The position numbers and the translations under genes were made by a program. DNA of 64,000 bases from Punica granatum (Eukaryota > Streptophyta > Magnoliopsida > Myrtales > Lythraceae), in contig NC_045131.1 in NCBI RefSeq assembly GCF_007655135.1, forward strand, positions 11,020,001 through 11,084,000, in the 5' to 3' direction. A model generated the notes under the pieces. The model saw only the letters and a program-made list of their open reading frames with translations, was not told where the DNA came from and ran no database searches. Shown here in pieces: positions 10,786 to 21,581 of this stretch; the first letter of the stretch is position 1, and each line of letters begins with the position of its first letter.

Positions 10786-11380
10786 ATGCAGAATGTCACC
10801 AGCTTCTCCCAGGATTTCACCTGCCCGGTTGCTCCAGCCAGGATGTTCAAGGCACTGTGCCTCGACTCGCACAAATTGATCCCCAAACTCGTCCCACAAG
10901 GCATCAAGAGCAATGAAATCATCCAAGGAGACGGTGGGCCTGGAACCATCAAAAAGACCACCTTTGCCGAAGGTCCACATGAAACTAATCTATCACCCAT
11001 AAGATGCAATAACATAGAGTTTGATACACCGAATATATATTTTCTTGTTTTTGGTTCCACCTACTGACTCTCGATGTACAGGTAGCCAGCTGAAATCCAT
11101 GAAGCACAGGATCGACGCCATCGACACAGAGAACATGATGTGCAAGTACACTCTGATTGAGTGCGATGTTCTGCAGGACAGGCTGGAGGCAGTGTTGTAC
11201 GAAGTTAAATTTGAAGACGCAGGCAATGGAGAAAGCATTTGCAGGATGAGCAGCGAGTATCACACGAAGCCTGGCGTGGAGCTTAACGAGGAGGACATCA
11301 AGCGGGGCAAGGACAGGGCTCTGGGACTATTCAATATTGTCGAGGAGTACCTCATGGCAAATCCAACTGTGTATGCTTAA
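10786..11380 (+). CDS. P5: divergent PR-10 / Bet v 1-like protein
   Basis: Exon 1 is 10786-10972 (187 nt, one codon longer than other copies), the intron 10973-11081 and exon 2 11082-11380; 161 aa, intact. It is the most divergent copy. The start is [11 protein letters not shown], and a second ATG at 10793 is out of frame. The loop is GDGGPG followed by TIKK, closer to classical Bet v 1 members. Trp67 is replaced, Gly-Ser opens exon 2, and only the second Cys of the Cys-x-Cys pair remains. It lacks the shared promoter box. It may be the ancestral or functionally distinct member; this is inference. Confidence 0.93.
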
Positions 11381-11501
11381 AAAATTTGTTTCTTCTGAGA
11401 TACTTTGTGCCAAGAAACTTTCTTTTTTCTGGCATTTTCGGATTTCAAGTCATTTTCAGCTTTGGCATTCAGTTGCATACGAAGGAATCTTAGAAAGGTA
11501 G

Positions 11502-12309
11502 TGATGCAAATCGTAGCACGACTTCAAGGGATCCAGTTCAAGTTCCAATTGGACCGATTACGCGAGCACGAGCAAAGAAGTTTAAAGATGAACTCAACGG
11601 CCTAATTCAAGAGGTTTGGGCTCAAGCAAATTCGTGGAGGCCCATTGGACATGAATCACGTGATCCACAAAGATCCATCAACATTATTCAAGTTATCGAA
11701 GATTCTGGACAATGCTAAATTCAGTAAGTGTTTGAGGAAGCTTCTAGAATAGTTGATGATCAACAGAAGATAACATCAGATTTGTTTGAAGTTTAAATCT
11801 CATAGAGATATTCTAGGGGTATTTAGATTTTATATCTTTATAGATTATGTCATATCTCTAACGATATTCTTGGTTTTAATTTCCTTATCTATAGGAGGAG
11901 ATATGACCAGATTAGGATTACTTTATGTCTATATATATTCATCTTAGTCAATTTTTAATGAGAGGAACATTCAGAAAATTGTGAGAGTATTCTCTTTGGT
12001 TCTTGAAGAACTAATCGAACTTATCGGAAGTTTCCGTGGCGTTCATCATCGACTTATCAAACGGCTTTCCACCACCGTTTGTGGCGTCTTCATCGACTTA
12101 TCAAGCGGCTTTCCATCACCGTTTGTGGCGTCTTCCTATATACCGAGGTTCTTGTTTCGCATTAAACAACGGGTTGAGGTCAGTTATACCAAGGTTCTTG
12201 TTTTTGTCGTAAACAACGGGTCGAGGGTTCGTCAATCAAATCTGATCGTGGAACGATCTTGGGTTCCTTTAGTTGTCGGGTCTCGTCATTCTTGGCGGGA
12301 ATCGCATCA
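11502..12309 (+). repeat. Left LTR of the gypsy element
   Basis: By eye only two base differences separate it from the right LTR (T versus C near 11728/13594; A versus G near 11966/13832). It holds a 44-bp direct repeat (CATCGACTTATCAA start) and a TATATATA promoter-like stretch near 11930. Low divergence implies a recent insertion. Confidence 0.92.
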
Positions 12310-12311
12310 TT

Positions 12312-12323
12312 TGGTATCAGGGC
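12312..12323 (+). other. Primer-binding site, initiator tRNA-Met type
   Basis: TGGTATCAGGGC lies two bases after the LTR end. It matches the common plant PBS TGGTATCAGAGC at all but one position. Confidence 0.85.
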
Positions 12324-12411
12324 ATCAGGCTTCAAATCGGGTTTATCCTATCCTTTTTTGTTTCAATTTGCTGAGTTTCGCTTCATCGAAATTGTTCTTT
12401 GTCGATTATTA

Positions 12412-12545
12412 GTAGAAAAAAAAAGGGCTGAAAAAAAAAATTTTGGCTGAAAAAAAAAATATACAAAGCTGAAAAAAAAAGAGCTGAAAAAAAAATCGGC
12501 CAAAAAAAAAAATACTGAGCTGAGAAAAAAAAAAGATCGAAAGAA
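12412..12545 (+). repeat. A-rich GCTG-A(9) repeats in the element leader
   Basis: Repeated GCTGAAAAAAAAA units lie between the PBS and the Gag start. The Phe-rich open frames on the other strand come only from this low-complexity sequence. Confidence 0.8.
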
Positions 12546-12986
12546 AAGAAAGAAGACATCGTTGTCAATTTGATCCAAATTTTTTATATCAGACCATTCT
12601 AAAGTTGTTATTTCTCGTTCTTTGTAATCTGCATTGTTTCTGATCCCATAATTTCATATAACATTCTGGTTTATTTAATCCTTCATAGTAGTTGCCTTTT
12701 CTCTTGCTTCTTTTCTTCCTGAAATTTCCTTTGATCATTAATTTTCCTTGATGAGTTCTTGGTGAATTGTTGCTGGAAAATTTGGAGTTGTTTGTTTAGT
12801 TCCAAAGGAACTGAAAGAGAATTGTCGAGTGGAAAAAGGCAAGAGCGGTGAGAATATTAGAGGGTTAAAAGCCACATATTTTGTTGAGTGAAAACACGAG
12901 TGTAGAGTGATTCACATTCTTGAGTGTAAACACGTAAGGGAGCGAATTGTGAGGTCCATTCTTTCTAATTTTATTTTGCAGCAATC

Positions 12987-13244
12987 ATGTCTCACAATAG
13001 TGCTAAGAGTATTCCTGAAGGTGCAACGGAATTGGCTGATTCGAAAATACTTTTAGAGGCCATGATGAGTGAGATGAGGCGTGTGATGCGGTTGGAGTTT
13101 GAGCAGGTTCATGAACGGATAGATCTGATAGAGAATAAACGTGTGGAGCAGCCACGAAACGCTCCTAATGCACGTAGGAGGGAAAGAGTTCAACCGAGGG
13201 AAGTGAGGGTTGAAGATGAAGAGATTTATGGAGCGCATCAATGA
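12987..13244 (+). pseudogene. Gag N-terminal remnant of the gypsy element
   Basis: An 85-codon frame starts MSHNSAKS and has a charged, coiled-coil-like middle (MSEMRRVMRLEFEQVHERID) and an Arg-rich, acidic end (VEDEEIYG), as in the N-terminus of plant gypsy Gag. It runs into a stop just after the internal deletion joint (near 13220-13245). The rest of Gag is missing. Confidence 0.75.
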
Positions 13245-13584
13245 TAACGCTTACAAACTGGACTTACCTGGTGAGTACAATGTAAGTGCTACTTTTAATG
13301 TTTCTGATTTGCTTCCTTTTGATGTAGGTGATGATTTGAGGACAAATCCTTTTCAAGAGGAGGGAAATGATGCAAATCGTAGCACGACTTCAAGGGATCC
13401 AGTTCAAGTTCCAATTGGACCGATTACGCGAGCACGAGCAAAGAAGTTTAAAGATGAACTCAACGGCCTAATTCAAGAGGTTTGGGCTCAAGCAAATTCG
13501 TGGAGGCCCATTGGACATGAATCACGTGATCCACAAAGATCCATCAACATTATTCAAGTTATCGAAGATTCTGGACAATGCTAA
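13210..13584 (+). pseudogene. Pol C-terminal remnant running into the 3' LTR
   Basis: The frame encodes INDNAYKLDLPGEY and SATFNVSDLLPFD, the conserved tail after the integrase of plant Ty3/gypsy polyproteins, then a GPITRARAKKF segment, and ends inside the 3' LTR at 13584. Its first codons overlap the Gag frame in another phase, marking the deletion joint. Confidence 0.8.
13355..13367 (+). other. Polypurine tract of the gypsy element
   Basis: Thirteen purines lie immediately before the right LTR, as needed for plus-strand priming. Confidence 0.85.
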
Positions 13585-14175
13585 ATTCAGCAAGTGTTTG
13601 AGGAAGCTTCTAGAATAGTTGATGATCAACAGAAGATAACATCAGATTTGTTTGAAGTTTAAATCTCATAGAGATATTCTAGGGGTATTTAGATTTTATA
13701 TCTTTATAGATTATGTCATATCTCTAACGATATTCTTGGTTTTAATTTCCTTATCTATAGGAGGAGATATGACCAGATTAGGATTACTTTATGTCTATAT
13801 ATATTCATCTTAGTCAATTTTTAATGAGAGGGACATTCAGAAAATTGTGAGAGTATTCTCTTTGGTTCTTGAAGAACTAATCGAACTTATCGGAAGTTTC
13901 CGTGGCGTTCATCATCGACTTATCAAACGGCTTTCCACCACCGTTTGTGGCGTCTTCATCGACTTATCAAGCGGCTTTCCATCACCGTTTGTGGCGTCTT
14001 CCTATATACCGAGGTTCTTGTTTCGCATTAAACAACGGGTTGAGGTCAGTTATACCAAGGTTCTTGTTTTTGTCGTAAACAACGGGTCGAGGGTTCGTCA
14101 ATCAAATCTGATCGTGGAACGATCTTGGGTTCCTTTAGTTGTCGGGTCTCGTCATTCTTGGCGGGAATCGCATCA
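13368..14175 (+). repeat. Right LTR of the gypsy element
   Basis: It has the same length (808 bp) and almost the same sequence as the left LTR. The GGTAG duplication follows directly. Confidence 0.92.
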
Positions 14176-14180
14176 GGTAG

Positions 14181-15087
14181 CGCCCGCAAAATAAAAAAAA
14201 GAAGAAGAAAGAAACTGTTTATTTGTGTCTCTATGTATGTAATCGCTTGGATACGTACAGAATCTCTTAAGTACTTGCAGATGTAATGTTACAAATGGAG
14301 TCCAGGGTCATAATTCATTACCGGTTTTCCAATATTTTGCCGACTTATTTTAGAATACATAAACTATAACAACAGAAAATCAGATACGTGTGAATTTTAT
14401 AACTCATACAATGACAATGAACATTTACGAAAGCTATTCTGCAAAAAAGAAATCCATCCCTTCATGGAAGAAATGAGAGTGCAAAATATTATACTGAGAG
14501 GGGAGATTATACACGACGAAAGGGAGAAAAGAACCATTTAAAGCCACTAATTTACGTTAACAAACAATGGGATTTCCTGAATGGTGCTCTTGCATAAGTT
14601 CGTCAATTCCTGATTGCTTTTCCCCTTCAAGCTCGACGCCCGTGTTTGGCATTGATACATGCTGGTCATCTTAAAAACATCAGGAAGCGTTTCTCGCTCT
14701 TCCTTCTGTTATGTTCTTTCTTTTATCCACATTTGAGTCGATATAGACTCTGAGGTTGGCAGAGTCTGATGGGTCACTGATATTACTATTGACACAGGCT
14801 TTCTGATCATAATGTATTGCATTCCTAATTCTATAGTATTCTGGAAGCATATAATAGTAAAGATTTTGCTGAGTAAACATCACAGGTTTCCCCGTTATAT
14901 GTTCTGCATATCACAGTCTATGTTATTTGATCAGCTCTTTTCCGTCAACATCAACCTGGGCTATATGGCAACATGGAAAACTCTATGGACCAAAAAATTC
15001 GATCCAATACAGAAACTGAGAAGGAAAACAGAGGAACTGAAAGCAGAAGTACAACGTGTAAGTATAAAGGCTCAAAACCAAGCTCAT
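14181..15087. other. 3' flank of P6
   Basis: After the retrotransposon the P6 downstream flank (from about 14,310) matches the P2 downstream flank (from 2271). No gene seen; an open frame that crosses 14812-15402 covers flank plus the reverse of P6 exon 2 and is not a gene. Confidence 0.55.
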
Positions 15088-15650
15088 TTAAGCATATGCT
15101 TCTGGGTTGGCGAGAAGGTATTCCTCGACCACTTTGCAGAGTCCTATGGCCTTGTCCTTGCCCTGTTTGATGTCCTCCTCCTTCAACTCTGTACCCGCCT
15201 TTACATGGTACTCGCTCTTCATCTTGCAGACACTCCCACCATCACTGGAAGCTTCGAATTTCATCTCGTACACAACCGATTCAATCTTGTCGAATGCAAT
15301 ATCACTCTCGATCAAGGTATACTTGCACGCGAGCTTCTCCACGTCAATAGCATCAATCCTGTGCTTCAACCACTTCAAGTGACCACCTGTTATAAGAGGT
15401 AGAAATATTAAGATACATAAACCATGATATCTTGTACATGAGAAGAAAGAAGAAAACTTTTTAAAATGACACTAACCATAAGCAAAGTTGGTCTGCTATG
15501 CTTCCGGCACCACCGTCTCCGTCAATGAACTCGATGCACTTGATACCCTGAGGGGCAATCTTGGGGATGAGGCTGTGGGAGTCAATAATCAATGCCTTGA
15601 ACATCCTCGAACGAAGTCTTGAGCTCCTGGGTAAAGCAGGTGATGGCCAT
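15088..15650 (-). pseudogene. P6: PR-10 pseudogene, type B, frameshifted exon 1
   Basis: Exon 2 (15386-15088) and both splice signals are intact, but exon 1 (15650-15477) is 174 nt instead of 184. It has lost 8 nt net after codon 12 (the Ala-Pro-Ser segment) and 2 nt near codon 55. Translation from the ATG stops after about 22 codons. Exon 2 would encode a normal type B end (LLANPEAYA) with Gly-Ser-Val-Cys in place of Cys-Val-Cys. It is clearly related to P2, and the downstream flank is shared. Confidence 0.9.
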
Positions 15651-17476
15651 TTCTCGTATTTAGAACAAGGAAGAAGTGAATCAGATGAGCTGATGGTGAG
15701 AGAAAAAAGTGCTTGCTGGTGCTCTAAAGCTAAGCTGTAAGATTATGCATGTGATGATGAAAATTGTATGGGTTTATATGGGCAAGTTCTTCTCTTTAAA
15801 ACTTTGGTGTTTCCGTTTCACGGCACTCCGTGATGGACTGATCATCAGCACAGCTATGATGAACCCACAGAGCTTCTCTAGATGGTCAGAAGGTATTAAT
15901 CTTTCCCAATTCCATTAAGAACCGATATAATTTTCTTCTAACAGAGACAATTTTTAACTAATTATTCATTTATTAAATCCATCTAAAAAGAACAAAAAAT
16001 CAGGAGAAAAATGTCAAACTACAAATATATGATAGACAAAGACTGTATAAAGTTTAATTGTTTCAAACTGGCCTTCATGTACAATTGGTGATTTACATCG
16101 AAGTGGGTCTATCTATCTGCAATTTGTAAAACTTAGCGACAGTACTGTTTTTCAATTTGCTAATGTTCCTAAATCCATTGTTTGGCGAATTAAGCAAGAA
16201 TTGTATGACCGATGCAATCTTATATCACTCAGAATTAATGGGATTTGATAATTTGCTTATCATCCTTCCAATGCTCAATATGGATATAACTCAAATCTTT
16301 TACCAGCAATATGCCTACTAAATTTTATGTTGAAAATAGTTCAGAGCAATCCACAATGGACTGTTGACTGATCAGCCCTTTTAGTTTATTCTTCTTCTTC
16401 CTTAATTGTACTTCTTCTAGATAAATTCTTCAATTAACATCCAGTTCAGATATCTACATCTTATATGTCACGTTCATTCCATAAAAGATCATACTTCTGA
16501 CCAGAAGAGCCACATCCTTGAATCAAACGGTCAAAGACGGTCACCATATCTGTCTGACATGCAGTCAATTGAAGTAATCTCCGTTTCATACTTCTTTTGC
16601 TTGCTGGTATATCGTGCTGGTAGGCTTGTTAGATGGAACATTCTTGATATAAAACATATTAGAAGCATTTTTTACTCTTCTTCACTGAACTCGAAAAGAT
16701 CAAGTATGTGGTTGGGGAGTTCTACCATCCAATCTGGACCTGAATAACTTAAAATTGATGAAAATTTGTACATGAAGTTCTAACAAACTATATTTGTGCC
16801 TATTAGCCTACTGTTCAAGTATACTTTTGAAGAGATGAGTACTTTTTCAATGAGTAACTTCTTTGTTGGCTTGTGCAGCTCTAAGCGTATACTTTCGATG
16901 AATGAATGAAAGATTAGGTAAGAAATTTGGTTAGCCACTTAACGATATGCTGCTCTGTTCAAAAGATTCTGGAATGTAAAATAATGTTTAGTTTGATGGA
17001 ATATGCCGTTTTATCGTCACATAAAACGATTTAAACTTGTAAAGCAATCCATTTCCTCAAGCATTCCATCCATTCCGATTCATCAACATGAAGTTTCCTC
17101 ATTTTACTCTTCTGTGGAGCTTCTCTATCTTGCAGATATAATATCACTTGAACTGATGGCAAGAGAATGGAAAAGTTAACAAGCAGAGGATTCGCATAAC
17201 TTGTCTCATCTACAAAAAGGTAAGTACGTTGTGTACTTGAGAGCAAGATCGAGCAAAAAGCTTTTAAATCTTGCGACTGAAAGGAAAAATGTTTTTTTAA
17301 TGCTGGACGGTGTAACTAAGAGATCAAGAAATTTTCTTATTTATTTCTTGGCTCATCCCTACATTAATCTCAAGTATCAAGCAACAAATATTGAAAACAT
17401 CCAAAAATGAAGAAAATTCAATATAGGGAACGACATGACACGAATTCGAGCAAGGAAAAACTAGAAATATGCTCAT
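15651..17476. other. P6 promoter region and B-to-A spacer
   Basis: It contains the former P6 promoter (a GGTTTATATGGGC TATA-like stretch and CACTCCGTGATGGACTG box, about 15,770-15,840), then the recurring B-to-A spacer including GAGCAATCCACAATGGACTG near 16,344. No gene seen. Confidence 0.55.
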
Positions 17477-18051
17477 TTAAGCATAGACGTCAGGGTTGGC
17501 GTGAAGGTATTCCTCGACAACCTTGAAGAGTCCCATGGCCTTGTCCTTGCCCTGTTTAATGCCCTCCTCCTTCAGCTCCACACCTGCCTTGACGTGGTAC
17601 TCGCTCGTCATCTTGCAGACACACCCACCGTCACTAGAAGCTTCGAATTTCACCTCGTACACCACCGACTCGATCTTGTCAAATGCAATGTCGCTCTCGA
17701 TAAGAGTGTACTTGCATGAAAGCTTCTCTACATCAACTGCGTCGATCCTGTGCTTCAACCACTTCAGGTGTCCGCCTGTGATAGAAGGTAATGAAATGAG
17801 TATGCTTGCACTGATCAATTGGAAAAATCATGTACGAAGAAATAAGAAGTAGGTAATATTTACAAACCATCTGCGAAGTTGGTTTGCTTGATGCTACCAG
17901 CAGCACCATCCCCTTCCACAAACTCGATGCTCTTGATACCTTGGGGAGCAATCTTGGGAATGAGATTGTGGGAGTCGAGGATCAGTGCCTTGAACATCCT
18001 CGATGGAGCCACAGTAGTCGTAAACTCTTGGGTGAAGCAAGTGACTGCCAT
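17477..18051 (-). CDS. P7: PR-10 / Bet v 1-like protein, type A
   Basis: Exon 1 is 18051-17868, the intron 17867-17776 and exon 2 17775-17477; 160 aa, intact. It has the GDGAAG loop and the type A ending (HANPDVYA). Private changes are Val81 to Ser, Asp133 to Gly in the helix-rich segment, Tyr145 to Phe and Leu153 to His. It is the first member of the first complete A-C-B triad (P7, P8, P9), and its promoter faces the P8 pseudogene promoter across a 600-bp divergent spacer. Confidence 0.93.
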
Positions 18052-18167
18052 ATCTCCCTTTTGGTGAAAAGAGGAGAATTTGTTAATGAATTCGGAAGAA
18101 TGCGAGAAGGAAGTGTTGGTTCCAAGGCAGGATATTGATTTGTGAATAATGCATAAAGTTTGAAGAG

Positions 18168-18241
18168 TATATATAGGCTCTACTGATGTTTGAACCTCTT
18201 CCTGTTTAAGATGGAAGTTCCATAGCTGCCCATTGTGGACT
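18168..18241 (-). promoter_or_regulatory. Core promoter of P7
   Basis: TATATATA (18175-18168) about 120 nt upstream of the ATG, with GCCCATTGTGGACT (plus-strand 18228-18241) 53 bp further upstream. Confidence 0.6.
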
Positions 18242-18834
18242 TTGTCATGTGGAAGGCCACCTTTGAAGATTCCACCAATAGCAGCTTAGGTCCCACTTTG
18301 TCGTTTTCTTGAAAGCTTGATCGCTTATTTGAATATTTTATAGGCTTTAATTCTAAGCTGATATTCGAAATATAAATTTGTCATCTTAAGGGTCTGTATC
18401 ATATATATCTTGGATGTGTTCTCATAATTAGAAATTTGGCACATTGAACAATTCGAAACAAAAGTCTAATACCAACTGGATTGATGTACTAATAACTCAA
18501 TCTCGGTATGAAGTATGGCTCTTTGCAGCTAAGACAGATTATTAATCATTGACTGGAAGCATCATCTATGTCTTAATTATGAACATCTAGAAAAGCAACA
18601 TGTCACCGACCATGACTAGAAGAACGCAACTGTTAAAAGAAGAAACCTATCTAATGAATCAATTGTGGAGAATTATGAAGCATTGAAGTCGAAGCAAAAA
18701 AGTATAATAGTTTTTCATAAATAAACCCGTGTGGTCTTCACCATTCGAACCAGCTCAAAGCTTAAACACTAGCTGTAGAAGCGACAAGCACTTTTCTTTC
18801 TTGACAGAACAAAGTTTCCCTTTTCCTTTTATAA
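18242..18834. other. Divergent A/C spacer with the former P8 promoter
   Basis: Between P7 and P8. Near 18,658-18,672 is a CAATTGTGGAG form of the shared box, and near 18,716-18,725 a CATAAATAAAC TATA-like element that belonged to P8. No gene seen. Confidence 0.5.
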
Positions 18835-19368
18835 TGGGGATAAATGTGATGGGTGGTGGCGTGGCAGTGGCATCTACATGGCTGAAAAGATTATTTGATT
18901 TGAGGAAGGTCGAGAAAAGGATTTCCATACAAAGTAGTTTCGATTATTCAGCTTGATCGGGATAAAGTTGGTGATGTTGATATTTGGGATGGGTATATGG
19001 GATTGGTCATGGCAGCTGCAGAGGTGCCTGAGGTGAAGGAGATAAGCGGTGGTTGCACATCCTGTGCTGGTGGATCGATGACTTGATCCGTGGAATTGCC
19101 ATTAGAATTATGGATTGATGCTGAAGGTTCCATGGCAGGAGGCTCCATGATTGAGTCAATTTGTTGAAGGAGATGACTCCGTCGGGCTGAGATTTTGTGG
19201 GAATTAGGTTTAGCTAATTTTGTAGCTCTGATACCATGTTCAAATGTGTGAATGAGAAACCTTGCCCATACGGGGTAGACTTACAGTATTTATAGAGATA
19301 TACATGTACATAATTAAAACATGATCCTTTAATGTGAAGATATCACATTTATACCCCTAATACCTTTA
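18835..19368 (-). mobile_element. Ty1/copia fragment in the P8 5' UTR
   Basis: On the minus strand, LTR-like sequence (about 19365-19240) is followed by TGGTATCAGAGC, a tRNA-Met primer-binding site (19236-19225 region), and then a frame (19148-18948) beginning MEPPAMEPSASIH. That frame has the low-complexity Ser/Pro/Thr character of copia Gag N-termini. The rest of the element is absent. It separates the P8 promoter from its start codon. Left and right borders are approximate. Confidence 0.65.
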
Positions 19369-19381
19369 ATTCAAGGCAAAA

Positions 19382-19784
19382 ATGGCCATTACAGCTTCAC
19401 CCAGCAGTTCACCACTTCTGTTGCTACATCGAGGATGTTAAGCTTTGATCCTCGACTCCCACAACCTCATCCCCAAAATCGCTCCATGGGGAATCAATAG
19501 CATTGAGTTTGTAGAGGGAGATGGGAGTGGTGGAAGCATCAAGCAGACCAACTTTTCTGATGGTAAGGTTTAAACAAATTTTCGGCATTTGTTATACGTG
19601 CTTTGCACATTATCTAGTTTGAGAAATCTAATTAAGAAACACCTTTTCTTCCACATGTATTCCGTAGTAGGTGGACACTTAAAGTGGTTGAAGCATAGGA
19701 TCGATGCTATTGATGTATAGCACCTGGTGTGCAAGTACGCCTTGATTGAGAGTGATATTGCATTTGACAAGACCGAATCATTGG
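19382..19784 (+). pseudogene. P8: PR-10 pseudogene, type C, 3' half deleted
   Basis: Exon 1 (19382-19562) has 1-nt losses near codon 4 and near codon 20 and a Pro-to-Trp change before Gly38. The donor is kept. Exon 2 starts at 19671, has an in-frame TAG (Asp-Val-stop, near 19,717) and ends abruptly after GAATCATTGG (about 19784), where the sequence jumps to 3'-UTR sequence like that following P14. The second half of exon 2 (about 185 nt) is deleted. Confidence 0.88.
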
Positions 19785-20821
19785 TCCGGAGTTTGGTTAA
19801 TCTCAGAGCTCATGTATTGTCTACTTCTCTTTCCCCTTTCTTTTTTCTTGACACTCTTTGCTCTTTCAGATTATGGCTTTGTTTTGTTTACAGCAAATCA
19901 GATAAATAAAACGTATTCTTGTCATTTTACAGCTAGACATCGATCACAATTGGATCATTTTCATCAAAATGTTATAATCAGACTACTATTTACTTCATCT
20001 TCTGAAGTGCCGAAACATGATGCTGATTATATGACACTGGCTAGAAGAGCTATTTAAAAAGTCAATACTATTATTTGGAATGAAAGAGATAATACTATCT
20101 TAATTGGTATTCTGAAGTGCCGAAACATGATGCTGATTATATTCTTTTGTTTTCAACTTGCAACAATATGGTGCATCTGTAATTCAACTGGTAGATTGAT
20201 CTCTTTAAGATGGTTTTCTTTTCTCCTCCTCCTCCTCCTCCTTCTTCAAAATATCTTTGGAACATTGAACTCCATGTTTGTGATTGATCATTGACCATAA
20301 AAGAGAGTGAAAGAAAAATCATGTCGATCAGAAAAGATCTCAGCGATCTTGATTAAGAGCCCTAGCCTATGCTGATTATTGCTGCTCGTATACAGCAATT
20401 TGACATGCCTTTGTCATACATTCAGAAGTATAGGTGGTGTCATACTTAATGATCTGACAGTTTATTTCCATATATCTCATACTTCTCTCACTCAAGTCAT
20501 CGGATTGAGGATTGGCGACGGGATGATTCTGTGATTTTTTGTACTGATATCCTGCTCATGAGATAATAAAGATGCCACAGCTGCTCCAGGAACATCAAGG
20601 GTGATTCATTTCTTTTCATGTTTTGCAAACAACACAAATCTCTTAATCTCCCGAAATGAAATTCCACGAAAATATGAAATGATGGCTTGCTTGAAAGCTT
20701 CTTGCCAATGACCAGAAAACTTAAGAAAAAAAAGAGGTAAAGAAAAACGAGGAGGAAAAACAATACTGATACAGTGAAAACTTTTACGTGACAGACAACT
20801 CAAGTGTCAAGAACAATCTGT
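19785..20821. other. Convergent C/B 3' spacer (P8-P9)
   Basis: Non-coding sequence homologous to 27,080-27,985 plus 30,386-30,821 (P11-P12 spacer). The word TCTGAAGTGCCGAAACATGATGCTG occurs twice (near 20,000 and 20,110), a short local duplication; (TCC)n is at about 20,226-20,241. No gene seen. Confidence 0.5.
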
Positions 20822-21399
20822 TTAGGCATAGGCTTCAGGGTTGGCTGCGAGATATTCCTCGACAACTTTGTAGAGTCCCATGGCTTTGTCCTTGCCCTGC
20901 TTGATGTCCTCCTCCTTCAGCTCCAGACTGGCCTTCGCGTGGTACTCGCTCGTCATCTTGCAGAGACACCCACCATCACTTGAAGTTTCAAATTTCACCT
21001 CGTAGACCACCGACCCAATCTTGTCGAATGCAATATCACTCTCAATCAAGGTGTACTTGCACACGAGCTGCTCTACATCAATAGCATCGATCCTATGCTT
21101 CAACCATTTTAAGTGGCCACCTGTTATAAAAGGCAGGAACATTTTTGAATTACTTGATTAAACTGTGATATCATCTACAGCGAGGAAAAGGAGAACTTTT
21201 TGAAATGTTACAAACCATTAGCAAAGTTAGTCTGCTTGATGCTCCCGGCACCACCGTCTCCTTCAATGAAGTCAATGCTCTTAATACCCTGCGGGGCAAT
21301 CTTGGGGATGAGGTTGTGGGAGTCAAGAATCAAAGCCTTGAACATCCTCGACGGAGCAATCGTAGTCTTGAACTCCTGGGTAAAACAGGTGACCGCCAT
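20822..21399 (-). CDS. P9: PR-10 / Bet v 1-like protein, type B
   Basis: Exon 1 is 21399-21216, the intron 21215-21121 and exon 2 21120-20822; 160 aa, intact. It has the loop GDGGAG, Lys11, Asp43 in place of Glu, Gly97 in place of the otherwise invariant Glu97, Gln79 for Lys, Thr107 for Ala and Ser126-Leu127 in place of Gly-Val. It carries the type B ending AANPEAYA. The Glu97 change lies on a strand lining the ligand cavity in Bet v 1-fold proteins, so ligand range may differ; this is inference. Confidence 0.93.
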
Positions 21400-21524
21400 T
21401 TTTTGAATTTAGGAAAAAGGAAGAAGTGAATCAGATGAGCTAATGGTGAGAGAAAAAACTGCTTGCTGATGCTCTAAGATTAAGCTGTCAGATGGTGTGC
21501 CTTCGGCGATGGAAATTGCACGGG

Positions 21525-21581
21525 TTTATATGGGCAAGTTGAAACTTGGTGTTCTCATTTCATGGCACTCCATGATGGACT
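21525..21581 (-). promoter_or_regulatory. Core promoter of P9
   Basis: TATAAA (21530-21525) about 125 nt upstream of the ATG and ACTCCATGATGGACT (plus-strand 21567-21581) 37 bp beyond it. Confidence 0.6.

Larger units (their letters stand above)
11502..14175 (+). mobile_element. Internally deleted Ty3/gypsy LTR retrotransposon
   Basis: Two 808-bp LTRs (11502-12309 and 13368-14175) start TGATGCAAATCG and end CGCATCA, and are flanked by the 5-bp duplication GGTAG (11497-11501 and 14176-14180). A primer-binding site matching the 3' end of initiator tRNA-Met (TGGTATCAGGG, 12312 on) follows the left LTR, and a polypurine tract (AAGAGGAGGGAAA, 13355-13367) precedes the right one. The 1,058-bp interior has only a Gag-like N-terminus and the last part of Pol; protease, reverse transcriptase, RNase H and integrase core are missing. 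It must move in trans if at all. Confidence 0.93.

Noticed and set aside
11981..12412. 143-codon frame in the left LTR (and its copy in the right LTR)
   Set aside because: It crosses the LTR end and the primer-binding site and contains the 44-bp direct repeat; plant gypsy LTRs do not code here.
12363..12578. Phe-rich frames opposite the gypsy leader
   Set aside because: They come from GCTG-A(9) low-complexity repeats.
14812..15402. A 196-codon plus-strand open frame
   Set aside because: It covers the P6 3' flank and the antisense of P6 exon 2, and the same frame is not kept at P2.
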